Shown: one piece after another, positions 1 through 5,730 of the stretch | Position numbering within the stretch: position 1 is the stretch's first letter | Layout: each line of letters starts with the position of its first letter | Source of the DNA: Alphaproteobacteria bacterium | Lineage (GTDB): Bacteria > Pseudomonadota > Alphaproteobacteria > Rickettsiales > UBA1997 | Assembly: GCA_016869775.1 (NCBI GenBank) | Contig: VGDJ01000065.1 | Location: forward strand, 1 to 6,699 | Direction: 5' to 3' | DNA: 6,699 nucleotides | Translations under genes and position numbers: made by a program | The notes under the pieces: generated by a model | Database searches by the model: none | What the model saw: the letters and a program-made list of their open reading frames with translations, nothing else | Told to the model about the DNA's origin: nothing

Positions 1-1657
1 CTTTAGCTTCAACACTAATATTTTCTCCTGATAGCATCCGAGCCAGTTCATTTAATCTACCCTCATCGTTAAGTTCTGTGATTTGAGTTTTAATTGTTTT
101 ATCGAGATTGTTTTTGGCTATTTTAAAATGAGTCTGCGCTTTGGAAGCGATTTGTGGTTGATGAGTTACCACAAATATCTGAGCATTATTAGCTAAAATT
201 TTTAACCTCTTGCCGACTGCATCCGAAGTGCTTCCGCTAATTCCGGTATCAATTTCATCAAAAATAATTGTTGGGATTGATTTTACTTTGATTAGCGCAA
301 CTTTTAAAGCGAGCATGAAACGTGACAATTCTCCACCCGAAGCAATTTTGCTAATTTCATCGAAATCGCCGTTATTCAAAGAAGCTTTGAACTTGGCTTT
401 TTCTAAGCCATTTAAAAAATATTCTTGATCATTGTTGGGATTGTTATTGGGAGTTATTTCGACTAAAAACTTGGTGCCAGCCATTTTAAGAAATTTTAAC
501 TCTTCTTCAACTTTTTTAGCTAATTCTTGTGCTGATTTATGGCGTTTTTGGCTAAGTTCGTGAGCGATTTTGTGATATTTTTTTAGCAATGAAGTTTTAC
601 TTGAAAAAAAATCATCATTAGTTGCTTGGTTTTTTTCTAATTCGCTATATTTAAGCCTAAATTCATTCAATAAATTACTAAAATCACTAAGTGGATAATT
701 GTATTTGCGCCCAAGGCTTCGAATAAAAAACAACCTTTCTTCGATTTCTTCTTTGGATTCATTAAAATTGTTAACTTCTTTAAGGATATTTTCAAGATTA
801 TCGATTAGGCTATCAATCATTGATATATTTGAGTCAGTGGCAATATTTATTGATTCAAATTCTTCAGAATAATTTTTTAAAAAATTATCGATCAAATTCA
901 CATTTCGAGATAAAAATTTTTGGGATTGTAACAGATTTGTGCTGGCTTGATTGAGAGAATTTTTTAACTCATTAACAAAAGTATTAATTTTTTCTTTAGC
1001 GGTAAGTTGATCTTTTTTTTGAATCAAAAACTCCTCTTCATTATCCTGAATTTTGGCTTCCGAGATCTCTTTGAGTGCATGTTCGAGATAATCTTTTTCA
1101 CGAGCAAGAGTTGATTCTTGAGTTTGATAATCGGCGATTTTTTTGTCTAAGTTTTGTAATTCAAAATAAGTTTTTTTAAGCTCCAAAAGTAAAGTTTTGT
1201 TGTCCGAAAACTCATCCAAAATATCGAGATGGCTTGAGCTAACCAAAAGGCCTCTTTGCTCATGTTGACCCTGAATTTCAACAAGGGTCTCGCCAATTTT
1301 GGCCAATAAATTTAAACTGATTTGAGTGTCATTAATAAAAATTTTGTTGCTTGATGTTTCAGAAATTGTGCGTCGAATAATTAGTTGATTATTGGCAAAA
1401 CTTAGGTCGTTATTTTGCAAAATTTCTTGACATAAATTATTGCTTGAAATGTCAAATTCAGCAATAACTGAGGCTTTGTCATCGTTTTTGCCGATAAGTC
1501 TGGAATTAGAGCGAAAGCCGATGGCTAAGCCAAGAGCATCAAGCAAAATCGATTTACCCGAGCCGGTTTCGCCCGTTAAAATCGTTAATCCATTTGCAAA
1601 ATTAATCGCAATTTTATCGATTAAAACAACATTGTTAATGGTTAGATTTTTTAGCAC
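1..1657 (-). CDS. recN: DNA repair protein RecN (SMC-like ATPase), 3' end cut by window edge
   Basis: RecN is a cytoplasmic SMC-related ATPase that acts with RecA in double-strand break repair. The minus strand reads open for 552 codons from a GTG at 1657 to the left edge. The N terminus (LKNLTINNVVLIDKIAINF) matches the usual RecN start. Walker A is GETGSGKS at residues 29-36, followed by the QGQHEQ segment typical of RecN (near residue 130). A long Lys/Glu-rich central region fits the coiled-coil arms. The ABC signature SGGELSR lies at 440-446, Walker B IIFDEIDTGISG has D467-E468, and VVTHQPQIAS is the switch histidine. The last residues read MLSGENISVEAK, so only a few C-terminal residues are missing, judging by the usual RecN length of about 555-560. 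The start is GTG because a TAA stop lies directly upstream in frame and no earlier ATG fits. No Shine-Dalgarno sequence is visible. The identification is very secure. Confidence 0.97.
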   Translation of the reverse strand, partial: MLKNLTINNVVLIDKIAINFANGLTILTGETGSGKSILLDALGLAIGFRSNSRLIGKNDDKASVIAEFDISSNNLCQEILQNNDLSFANNQLIIRRTISETSSNKIFINDTQISLNLLAKIGETLVEIQGQHEQRGLLVSSSHLDILDEFSDNKTLLLELKKTYFELQNLDKKIADYQTQESTLAREKDYLEHALKEISEAKIQDNEEEFLIQKKDQLTAKEKINTFVNELKNSLNQASTNLLQSQKFLSRNVNLIDNFLKNYSEEFESINIATDSNISMIDSLIDNLENILKEVNNFNESKEEIEERLFFIRSLGRKYNYPLSDFSNLLNEFRLKYSELEKNQATNDDFFSSKTSLLKKYHKIAHELSQKRHKSAQELAKKVEEELKFLKMAGTKFLVEITPNNNPNNDQEYFLNGLEKAKFKASLNNGDFDEISKIASGGELSRFMLALKVALIKVKSIPTIIFDEIDTGISGSTSDAVGKRLKILANNAQIFVVTHQPQIASKAQTHFKIAKNNLDKTIKTQITELNDEGRLNELARMLSGENISVEAK

Positions 1658-1680
1658 TTAAAAAATTAATTATTTTTTAA
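1658..1680. repeat. AT-only inverted repeat abutting the recN start
   Basis: Eight-base arms TTAAAAAA (1658-1665) and TTTTTTAA (1673-1680) are perfect reverse complements around a 7-base centre. There is no G or C in the 23 bases. On the recN strand the element ends directly before the GTG start codon. It could form a weak hairpin in the recN leader, or it could simply reflect AT-rich spacer composition. The arms are seen directly. Any function is speculative. Confidence 0.4.
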
Positions 1681-1695
1681 ATTAGCGATGATAAT

Positions 1696-1723
1696 TTGAA
1701 GAGAAGCTTTCTATTTATAAAAT
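1696..1723 (+). promoter_or_regulatory. Possible sigma-70-type promoter for the HIT-sdhE pair
   Basis: TTGAAG (1696-1701, four of six matches to the -35 consensus) is separated by 16 bp from TAAAAT (1718-1723, five of six matches to the -10 consensus). This would start transcription near 1730, giving a leader of roughly 14 nt before the ATG at 1744. The position is right, but near-consensus -10 hexamers are common in DNA this AT-rich, so the call is tentative. Confidence 0.35.
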
Positions 1724-1743
1724 TTATTTCTCAAACTTCAATT

Positions 1744-2148
1744 ATGTTTATTTTGGATAAAAAGTTGCGCCAAGATAGTTTTTTGCTTGGCAATCTTGAG
1801 CTTTGCCAAGTTCTTTTGATGAACGATAGCAACTATCCGTGGTTAATTTTGGTGCCTCAAAAAAATAATTTAATCGAGATTTTTGATTTGAGTTTTGATA
1901 AACAAATTTTACTTCTCAAAGAAATTAATTTTGTGGTCGATTTGTTAAAAAAAGAATATCCTTGCTATAAATTTAATATTGCTAATTTGGGCAATATTGT
2001 TTCGCAACTTCACATTCACGTAATAGTTCGACAAAAGAATGACGCAACATTTCCAAAGCCGGTTTGGGGGAATGCGCCAGCCGTGCCTTACTGTGGCAAT
2101 AAACTCACCGAGACTCTAAAAAATCTCCAAAAATATTTTAATCGTTAA
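1744..2148 (+). CDS. HIT-family nucleotide-binding protein with a two-histidine motif
   Basis: This 134-residue protein belongs to the histidine triad (HIT) superfamily, small enzymes that cleave or transfer nucleoside monophosphates. The core motif is QLHIHVIVR: H90 and H92 occupy the first two triad positions (the second is normally the nucleophile), and the third is isoleucine (I94). The downstream PKPVWG (104-109) and the N-terminal MNDSNYPWLILVP (26-38) are, from memory, typical of a proteobacterial HIT subgroup of about 140 residues. The frame is also open upstream to a TTG at 1696, but the family normally starts around MF-L---L--D, which fits the ATG at 1744. It ends 2 bp before sdhE, so the two are probably co-transcribed. 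The physiological substrate of this subgroup is unknown to me. Family membership is confident, exact function is not. Confidence 0.88.
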   Translation: MFILDKKLRQDSFLLGNLELCQVLLMNDSNYPWLILVPQKNNLIEIFDLSFDKQILLLKEINFVVDLLKKEYPCYKFNIANLGNIVSQLHIHVIVRQKNDATFPKPVWGNAPAVPYCGNKLTETLKNLQKYFNR

Positions 2149-2150
2149 AG

Positions 2151-2453
2151 ATGGATAATTCAGAGCTTCAAATTAAAAAAATTTTATATCGGGCAGTTCA
2201 TAGGGGTTGCAAAGAAACCGATTTTTTGTTGGGAAATTTTTTTGTTGCAAATAAATCGGCTCTAAAAAATTTTGAATTAGATTTATGTGAAAAATTTTTA
2301 TCCGAAGATGATATGTTGATATACGATTGGATTATTGGAAAAACTCAATTACCGACCCAATCATCTAGTCAATTGCTTCCTCAATCGCTAACAAAATTTC
2401 CAATCGAATATCAAAAACTAATCGACGCTATACGCGCTTTTCATAAAATTTAG
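2151..2453 (+). CDS. sdhE: FAD assembly factor SdhE (succinate dehydrogenase assembly factor 2)
   Basis: SdhE (also called Sdh5/SDHAF2, formerly DUF339) is a small soluble helical protein that promotes covalent attachment of FAD to the flavoprotein subunit of succinate dehydrogenase. The 100-residue product carries the family hallmark ILYRAVHRGCKE, with the RGxxE motif at R18-G19 to E22, then TDFLLGNFF, and the second signature YDWIIGK at 58-64. Length and motif order match the family. The tail after residue 65 is rich in Ser, Gln and Leu and is not distinctive. The gene starts 2 bp after the stop of the HIT gene, implying co-transcription and possibly translational coupling, since no Shine-Dalgarno sequence precedes it. 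The sdhCDAB genes are not in the window. The assignment rests on motifs and length and is strong. Confidence 0.92.
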   Translation: MDNSELQIKKILYRAVHRGCKETDFLLGNFFVANKSALKNFELDLCEKFLSEDDMLIYDWIIGKTQLPTQSSSQLLPQSLTKFPIEYQKLIDAIRAFHKI

Positions 2454-2480
2454 TTAGATTTCAATAAAACAAATTTTTGT

Positions 2481-2500
2481 GATTTAAAAATTTTTAAATC
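2481..2500. repeat. Perfect 20-bp palindrome between convergent sdhE and dprA
   Basis: Bases 2481-2490 (GATTTAAAAA) are followed at once by their exact reverse complement at 2491-2500. The palindrome sits 27 bp past the sdhE stop and 26 bp past the dprA stop, almost centred in the convergent spacer. That placement would suit a bidirectional transcription terminator. However, the stem has only two G-C pairs in total and no long uninterrupted T tract follows on either strand, so as an intrinsic terminator it would be weak. The palindrome is certain, its role is not. Confidence 0.45.
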
Positions 2501-2526
2501 GTCAAAATTGTAAATGAAATTGAAAA

Positions 2527-3660
2527 TTATTCGGTAATTAATTTAGCGATTTTGCCATAATTTAGCGATATTAAGTTATCGATTTCGAGTTGAATTATAG
2601 CTGTGTTAAAAAGGTTTATCGGAATTTGAAGTTGAGCAATAAGTTGATCAACATTAGTCGGCTCGCTATTAAGATTTTCGAGGATTTTTTTGCTAACCAA
2701 GCCAATTTCGTCGTTGGAAAAATTATAATCTTTTTTGATTTTAGAAATTTGTGAAATTTTTTTGAGTTGATTGTTTTTTTGAGTGCTGGCGGTGAGGATA
2801 TCTTCAACTTCAGTGATGATGTTGGCTCCTTCCTTAATGAGGCGATTAGTGCCTTGGCATCGCGGATCAAAAGGCGACCCAGGAACTGCGAATACTTCAC
2901 GATTTTGTTCGATAGCAAAACGAGCGGTGGCTAAACTACCAGATTGCAAACCAGCCTCGATAATAACTGTGGCCACGCTTAAGCCCGAAATCAAACGATT
3001 GCGTTGAATAAAATTTGGACCTTTGGGTGAAAAACCGATCGGCATTTCAGATAAAATAATTCCGCATTCTGCAATTTGGTGATAAAGTTTGGTATTTTCG
3101 ATTGGATAAATGTTATCGATTCCGCCGGCAAGAACGGCAATTGTTCCACTCAAAAGTGAAGCCTCATGGACTGCCGTATCAACTCCGCGAGCCATTCCTG
3201 ATACGCTTACAATTGAATTTTGACCCAATAATAGAGTAAATTTTTTGGCGTATAAAAGCGCATTAAATGATGCGTTGCGCGGGCCAACAACCGAGATTTT
3301 TTCTTGTTTGAGGAGGTCTAAATCGCCTTTAACCGTTATAATTGGTGGGCAATCGCTAATTTCGCGAAGAGCTTGAGGATAAAGCGGATCAGTAAAAGTT
3401 AAAAATTTGGCACCAAAATTTTGGGTTTTTTCAAATTCTTCGATAGCAATTTTGCGATCGAGAAGCCGAATATTGCGATTTGAAGAGATCGCAATGTCAT
3501 TGAAATTATCGATTGCACTTGAGACCGTGCCATATTTTTCGAGGATTTTATAAAAAGTGATTGGACCGACATTTTGACTTCTGGCAAGTTGTAAAAAATC
3601 GATTATTTGTGAATCATTTGAGTCTGAAGACTCGAAGTGTTTTTTGTTGAACATTTTCAT
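2527..3660 (-). CDS. dprA: DNA-processing protein DprA (Smf)
   Basis: DprA binds incoming single-stranded DNA in the cytoplasm during natural transformation and loads RecA onto it. It is also widespread in bacteria not known to be transformable. The product has 377 residues, a normal length. It has an N-terminal helical segment with LARSQNVGPITFYKIL (25-40). A Rossmann-fold core follows, with VVGPRNAS (124-131), SGMARGVDTAVHEA (154-167), AGGIDNIYPIEN (178-189), NFIQRNRLISGLS (216-228), IEAGLQSGSLATA (234-246) and FAVPGSP. The last 60 or so residues (LENLNSEPTNVDQLIAQL onward) form the winged-helix domain seen in many DprA proteins. The ATG at 3660 is used; a second ATG two codons later (M3) is equally possible. 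No Shine-Dalgarno sequence is visible. The upstream minus-strand gene is 196 bp away, so dprA probably has its own promoter. No other competence gene is in the window. Confidence 0.97.
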   Translation of the reverse strand: MKMFNKKHFESSDSNDSQIIDFLQLARSQNVGPITFYKILEKYGTVSSAIDNFNDIAISSNRNIRLLDRKIAIEEFEKTQNFGAKFLTFTDPLYPQALREISDCPPIITVKGDLDLLKQEKISVVGPRNASFNALLYAKKFTLLLGQNSIVSVSGMARGVDTAVHEASLLSGTIAVLAGGIDNIYPIENTKLYHQIAECGIILSEMPIGFSPKGPNFIQRNRLISGLSVATVIIEAGLQSGSLATARFAIEQNREVFAVPGSPFDPRCQGTNRLIKEGANIITEVEDILTASTQKNNQLKKISQISKIKKDYNFSNDEIGLVSKKILENLNSEPTNVDQLIAQLQIPINLFNTAIIQLEIDNLISLNYGKIAKLITE

Positions 3661-3738
3661 GTGGCGAAAAGGGTTTATTGGAGATGGGATTTATTATTTT
3701 CAAAGATGTTTATTTAATTGAAATTAAATAAATCTTTT

Positions 3739-3834
3739 TTTAGGATTTTTTAGTGAAAAATTTAATTATGCAAGATTTATTTATTACTTTATAAAAAATA
3801 AAAAATTTTATAAAAAATTATAACAAATCCTAAA
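3739..3834. repeat. Widely spaced perfect 10-bp inverted repeat upstream of dprA
   Basis: TTTAGGATTT at 3739-3748 has its exact reverse complement AAATCCTAAA at 3825-3834, with 76 bp between the arms. The arms contain the only GG/CC doublets in this part of the spacer, so they are less trivial than an A/T-run match. The distal arm meets a possible extended -10 element for dprA. The pair could be two copies of one protein-binding site or the base of a long weak hairpin. Chance is also possible in such skewed DNA. Confidence 0.3.
3817..3825 (-). promoter_or_regulatory. Possible extended -10 promoter element for dprA
   Basis: On the minus strand this reads TGTTATAAT, a TG-N-TATAAT extended -10 element with a perfect hexamer. 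The region 17 bp further upstream (TTATTA) is a poor -35, which extended -10 promoters can tolerate. Transcription would start near 3810, leaving a leader of about 150 nt before the dprA ATG at 3660. The match is good, but the surrounding AT content makes chance occurrence quite likely. Confidence 0.33.
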
Positions 3835-3856
3835 TTATATAATAATTAAATTAGTT

Positions 3857-4624
3857 TTAGTTTTTGATACGAAAACCCGTTTTGAACATTCTTAATATTG
3901 CGATGCTAAGAATTAAGTTTATCAATAAAATGTATATTGAGCCGAGCAATAAATTACCATCATTATGACCAGTAATGCCAAATCTAAAGCCATCGATCAT
4001 ATAAAAAAATGGATTAAAATGTGAGATGCTTTTCCAAAATTCTGGTAAAGAATTAGTAGAATAAAATGTGCCAGATAAGAAGGTAAGAGGGGTTATTAAA
4101 TAACTTGTCATGGCTGACATATGATCAAAGCTTTCAGAAATAATTCCGCATAAAACTCCAAGAAGCCCTAGAAGCATGCATCCTATAAACAAATAAAAAA
4201 ACGCAATGAAAAAATTGTGAAAACCAAGTGGAACAAAAATCAATATAGTTAAATAAGCAACAATCCCAACGCAAATTCCTCGAATAATTGCGCCAAGTGT
4301 AAAAGCAATCAGTAGCTCAAGAGCTCCAAGTGGCGGAATTAAATAGTCAACAATATGGCCCATGACCTTACCCATCACAAACGACGATGAAGAGTTGGCA
4401 AAGGAGTTCTGAAGCGATGCCATCATGATAAGTCCGGCTGACATAAAAACTGCAAAATCGACACCTTCGATAGTTTGAATATGATTGCCAACTGATAAAT
4501 TAAATACTGCCAAAAATAGCACGATATTTACGACGGGAGAGAATAAAGTTTGGTGATAAACTTTTAAAAAACGATAGACCTCTTTTTTTAGCAGAGTGAA
4601 GGCTCCAAACCAATTTGTTGACAT
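3857..4624 (-). CDS. ABC-2 type transporter permease (YadH/NodJ-like), no ATPase nearby
   Basis: This 255-residue inner-membrane protein is the permease half of an ABC-2 exporter. Its substrate cannot be read from the sequence. The start KKEVYRFLKVYHQTLFSPVV precedes six hydrophobic segments, at roughly residues 27-46, 56-76, 105-130, 132-160, 167-187 and 228-248. SHFNPFFYMIDGFRFGITG, before the last segment, is the conserved C-terminal signature of the YadH/NodJ-like group. The length is normal. The frame is open further upstream to an ATG at 4672, but homologues begin close to NWFGAFTLLKKEV, so the ATG at 4624 is preferred; it also leaves room for the pheS promoter. An ABC-2 permease needs an ATPase partner, and neither neighbour (dprA, pheS) encodes one. 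The ATPase gene must be elsewhere in the genome. The fold is confident, the cargo unknown. Confidence 0.9.
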   Translation of the reverse strand: MSTNWFGAFTLLKKEVYRFLKVYHQTLFSPVVNIVLFLAVFNLSVGNHIQTIEGVDFAVFMSAGLIMMASLQNSFANSSSSFVMGKVMGHIVDYLIPPLGALELLIAFTLGAIIRGICVGIVAYLTILIFVPLGFHNFFIAFFYLFIGCMLLGLLGVLCGIISESFDHMSAMTSYLITPLTFLSGTFYSTNSLPEFWKSISHFNPFFYMIDGFRFGITGHNDGNLLLGSIYILLINLILSIAILRMFKTGFRIKN

Positions 4625-4646
4625 AAAAATAATTTTAGTATTTGAT
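4618..4646 (+). promoter_or_regulatory. Possible pheS promoter with a consensus -35
   Basis: A perfect -35 hexamer TTGACA (4618-4623) is followed after 17 bp by TTTGAT (4641-4646), a four-of-six match to the -10 consensus that lacks the important second-position A. Transcription would begin near 4653, giving a leader of roughly 18 nt before the pheS ATG at 4672. The -35 overlaps the start codon of the divergent permease (4622-4624), so the two genes' expression signals would be interlocked. Spacing and position are good, but the -10 is weak. Confidence 0.4.
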
Positions 4647-4671
4647 TTTAAAAAACAAAATTCCCGATCCA

Positions 4672-5706
4672 ATGAACATAGAAAACATTTTATCCGATTT
4701 CAATTCGCAATTTCAAAATATTCAAAATAAACAACAACTTGAAGAGTTAAAAATTAATTTTTTGGGTAAAAAAGCCCCAATAAATGAGCTATTTGCAAAG
4801 CTTAAAAATCTTGATGTTGAAGAAAAAAAATCGCTTGGCGCAAAAATTAACGAAACACGAAATTTTATCGCGCAAAAAATCGACGAACAAAAAAATTTTT
4901 TTGAAAATCTTGAATTAAATCAAAAGTTAAGTGGCGAAAAAATTGATATTTCGGAACCTGTGCGTCCTCAAAATATTGGGCTAATTCATCCAATTAATCG
5001 CGTGATGTTTGAAATCGAGCAAATATTTTCGTCGCAAGGTTATGAATTTGCACAAGGCCCAGAAATCGAAGATGATTTTCATAATTTTACCGCACTCAAC
5101 ATGCCCGCCGACCACCCAGCGCGCCAAATGCAAGATACTTTTTATCTTGAAAATTCCGAACTTTTGCTTCGAACTCACACTTCAAATACGCAAATTCGCA
5201 AAATGCTCAATTCGCAACCACCTCTTCGGGTTTGTGCTTTGGGGCGGGTTTTTCGTCGTGACTCCGATCAAACTCACACGCCAATGTTTCACCAATTTGA
5301 AGGTTTTGTGGTTGAAGAGGCTATAAATATGGGGCATTTAAAGGCCACAATCGAGAATTTTTTAGAAGATTTTTTTGAAGTAAAAAATTTAGAATTGCGT
5401 TTTCGCCCAAGCTTCTTTCCATTTACCGAGCCATCGGCAGAGGTTGATATCAACTATTCCATCGAAAATGGCAAAATCAAAATCGGCAAAGGCGACAAAT
5501 TTATGGAAATTTTGGGTTGTGGCATGATTCATCGCAATGTTTTGAATAATTGCAAAATCGATCCTGACAAATTTCAAGGCTTTGCTTTCGGCATTGGCAT
5601 TGAGCGCTTGGCGATGCTTAAATATGGCATTACCGACCTTCGCATGTTTTTTGAAAACGACATTCGCTTTCTTCAGCATTATGGCTTCAAAACCAAAGAA
5701 TTTTAA
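4672..5706 (+). CDS. pheS: Phenylalanyl-tRNA synthetase alpha subunit
   Basis: PheS carries the catalytic class II core of the cytoplasmic (alpha-beta)2 enzyme that charges tRNA-Phe with phenylalanine. The 344-residue product fits the family's usual 330-360. Residues 1 to about 90 are charged and helical, matching the tRNA-binding coiled-coil arm (for example INFLGKKAPINELF). The class II core starts at HPINRVMFEIEQIF (106-119, motif 1). LLRTHTSNTQ begins at 165. Motif 2 is GRVFRRDSD then THTPMFHQFEG (191-211). Motif 3 is FGIGIERLAM with R312. The ATG at 4672 gives the normal N terminus (MNIENILSDFN). A TTG at 4642 is also in frame but falls inside the likely promoter. The C terminus ends KTKEF within a 14-bp tandem duplication. 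The next gene is ilvD, not the expected pheT, so the beta subunit must be encoded elsewhere. Confidence 0.98.
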   Translation: MNIENILSDFNSQFQNIQNKQQLEELKINFLGKKAPINELFAKLKNLDVEEKKSLGAKINETRNFIAQKIDEQKNFFENLELNQKLSGEKIDISEPVRPQNIGLIHPINRVMFEIEQIFSSQGYEFAQGPEIEDDFHNFTALNMPADHPARQMQDTFYLENSELLLRTHTSNTQIRKMLNSQPPLRVCALGRVFRRDSDQTHTPMFHQFEGFVVEEAINMGHLKATIENFLEDFFEVKNLELRFRPSFFPFTEPSAEVDINYSIENGKIKIGKGDKFMEILGCGMIHRNVLNNCKIDPDKFQGFAFGIGIERLAMLKYGITDLRMFFENDIRFLQHYGFKTKEF

Positions 5707-5718
5707 CCAAAGAATTTG
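5691..5718 (+). repeat. 14-bp tandem duplication across the pheS stop codon
   Basis: AACCAAAGAATTTT (5691-5704) is followed directly by AACCAAAGAATTTG (5705-5718), identical at 13 of 14 positions. The pheS TAA (5704-5706) lies across the junction. Removing one unit would extend the reading frame so that PheS ended KEFEF instead of KEF before the next TAA at 5724-5726 in the present numbering. The duplication therefore probably arose by slippage and moved the stop slightly upstream. It also makes up half of the 24-bp pheS-ilvD spacer. Confidence 0.75.
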
Positions 5719-5730
5719 AATTTTAAAATC

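Larger units (their letters stand above)
3661..3856. other. AT-rich intergenic spacer between dprA and the permease gene
   Basis: This 196-bp stretch is the longest non-coding interval in the window and is dominated by A and T runs, especially around 3781-3850. I see no open reading frame with recognisable content and no tRNA-like or GC-rich structured element. It lies downstream of the permease and upstream of dprA, both on the minus strand, so it should hold the permease 3' end and the dprA promoter. No convincing intrinsic terminator follows the permease. Confidence 0.6.

Noticed and set aside
210..428. Plus-strand open frame of 72 codons
   Set aside because: Lies wholly antisense to the RecN ATPase C-terminal region, which carries the conserved signature and Walker B motifs; its own translation resembles no family.
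1440..1661. Plus-strand open frame of 73 codons over the recN start
   Set aside because: Antisense to the RecN N terminus including Walker A, and its composition is that of a reverse-frame shadow.
1696..1743. Upstream TTG start extending the HIT protein by 16 residues
   Set aside because: The extension does not resemble HIT N termini, and it overlaps the likely promoter; the ATG at 1744 gives the normal family start.
2616..3007. Two overlapping open frames (2616-2918 minus, 2783-3007 plus) inside dprA
   Set aside because: Both are alternative-frame shadows of the conserved dprA coding sequence and show no family motifs.
3661..3856. Small RNA or riboswitch in the dprA upstream spacer
   Set aside because: Almost pure A/T runs with no GC-rich stems or conserved riboswitch elements I recognise; the only structure is the spaced inverted repeat.
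4625..4672. Upstream ATG extending the permease by 16 residues
   Set aside because: It would run head to head into the pheS start region; homologues begin close to the ATG at 4624.
4981..5679. Several open frames on both strands within pheS
   Set aside because: They overlap the catalytic core of PheS in other frames; no start signal or recognisable domain supports them.
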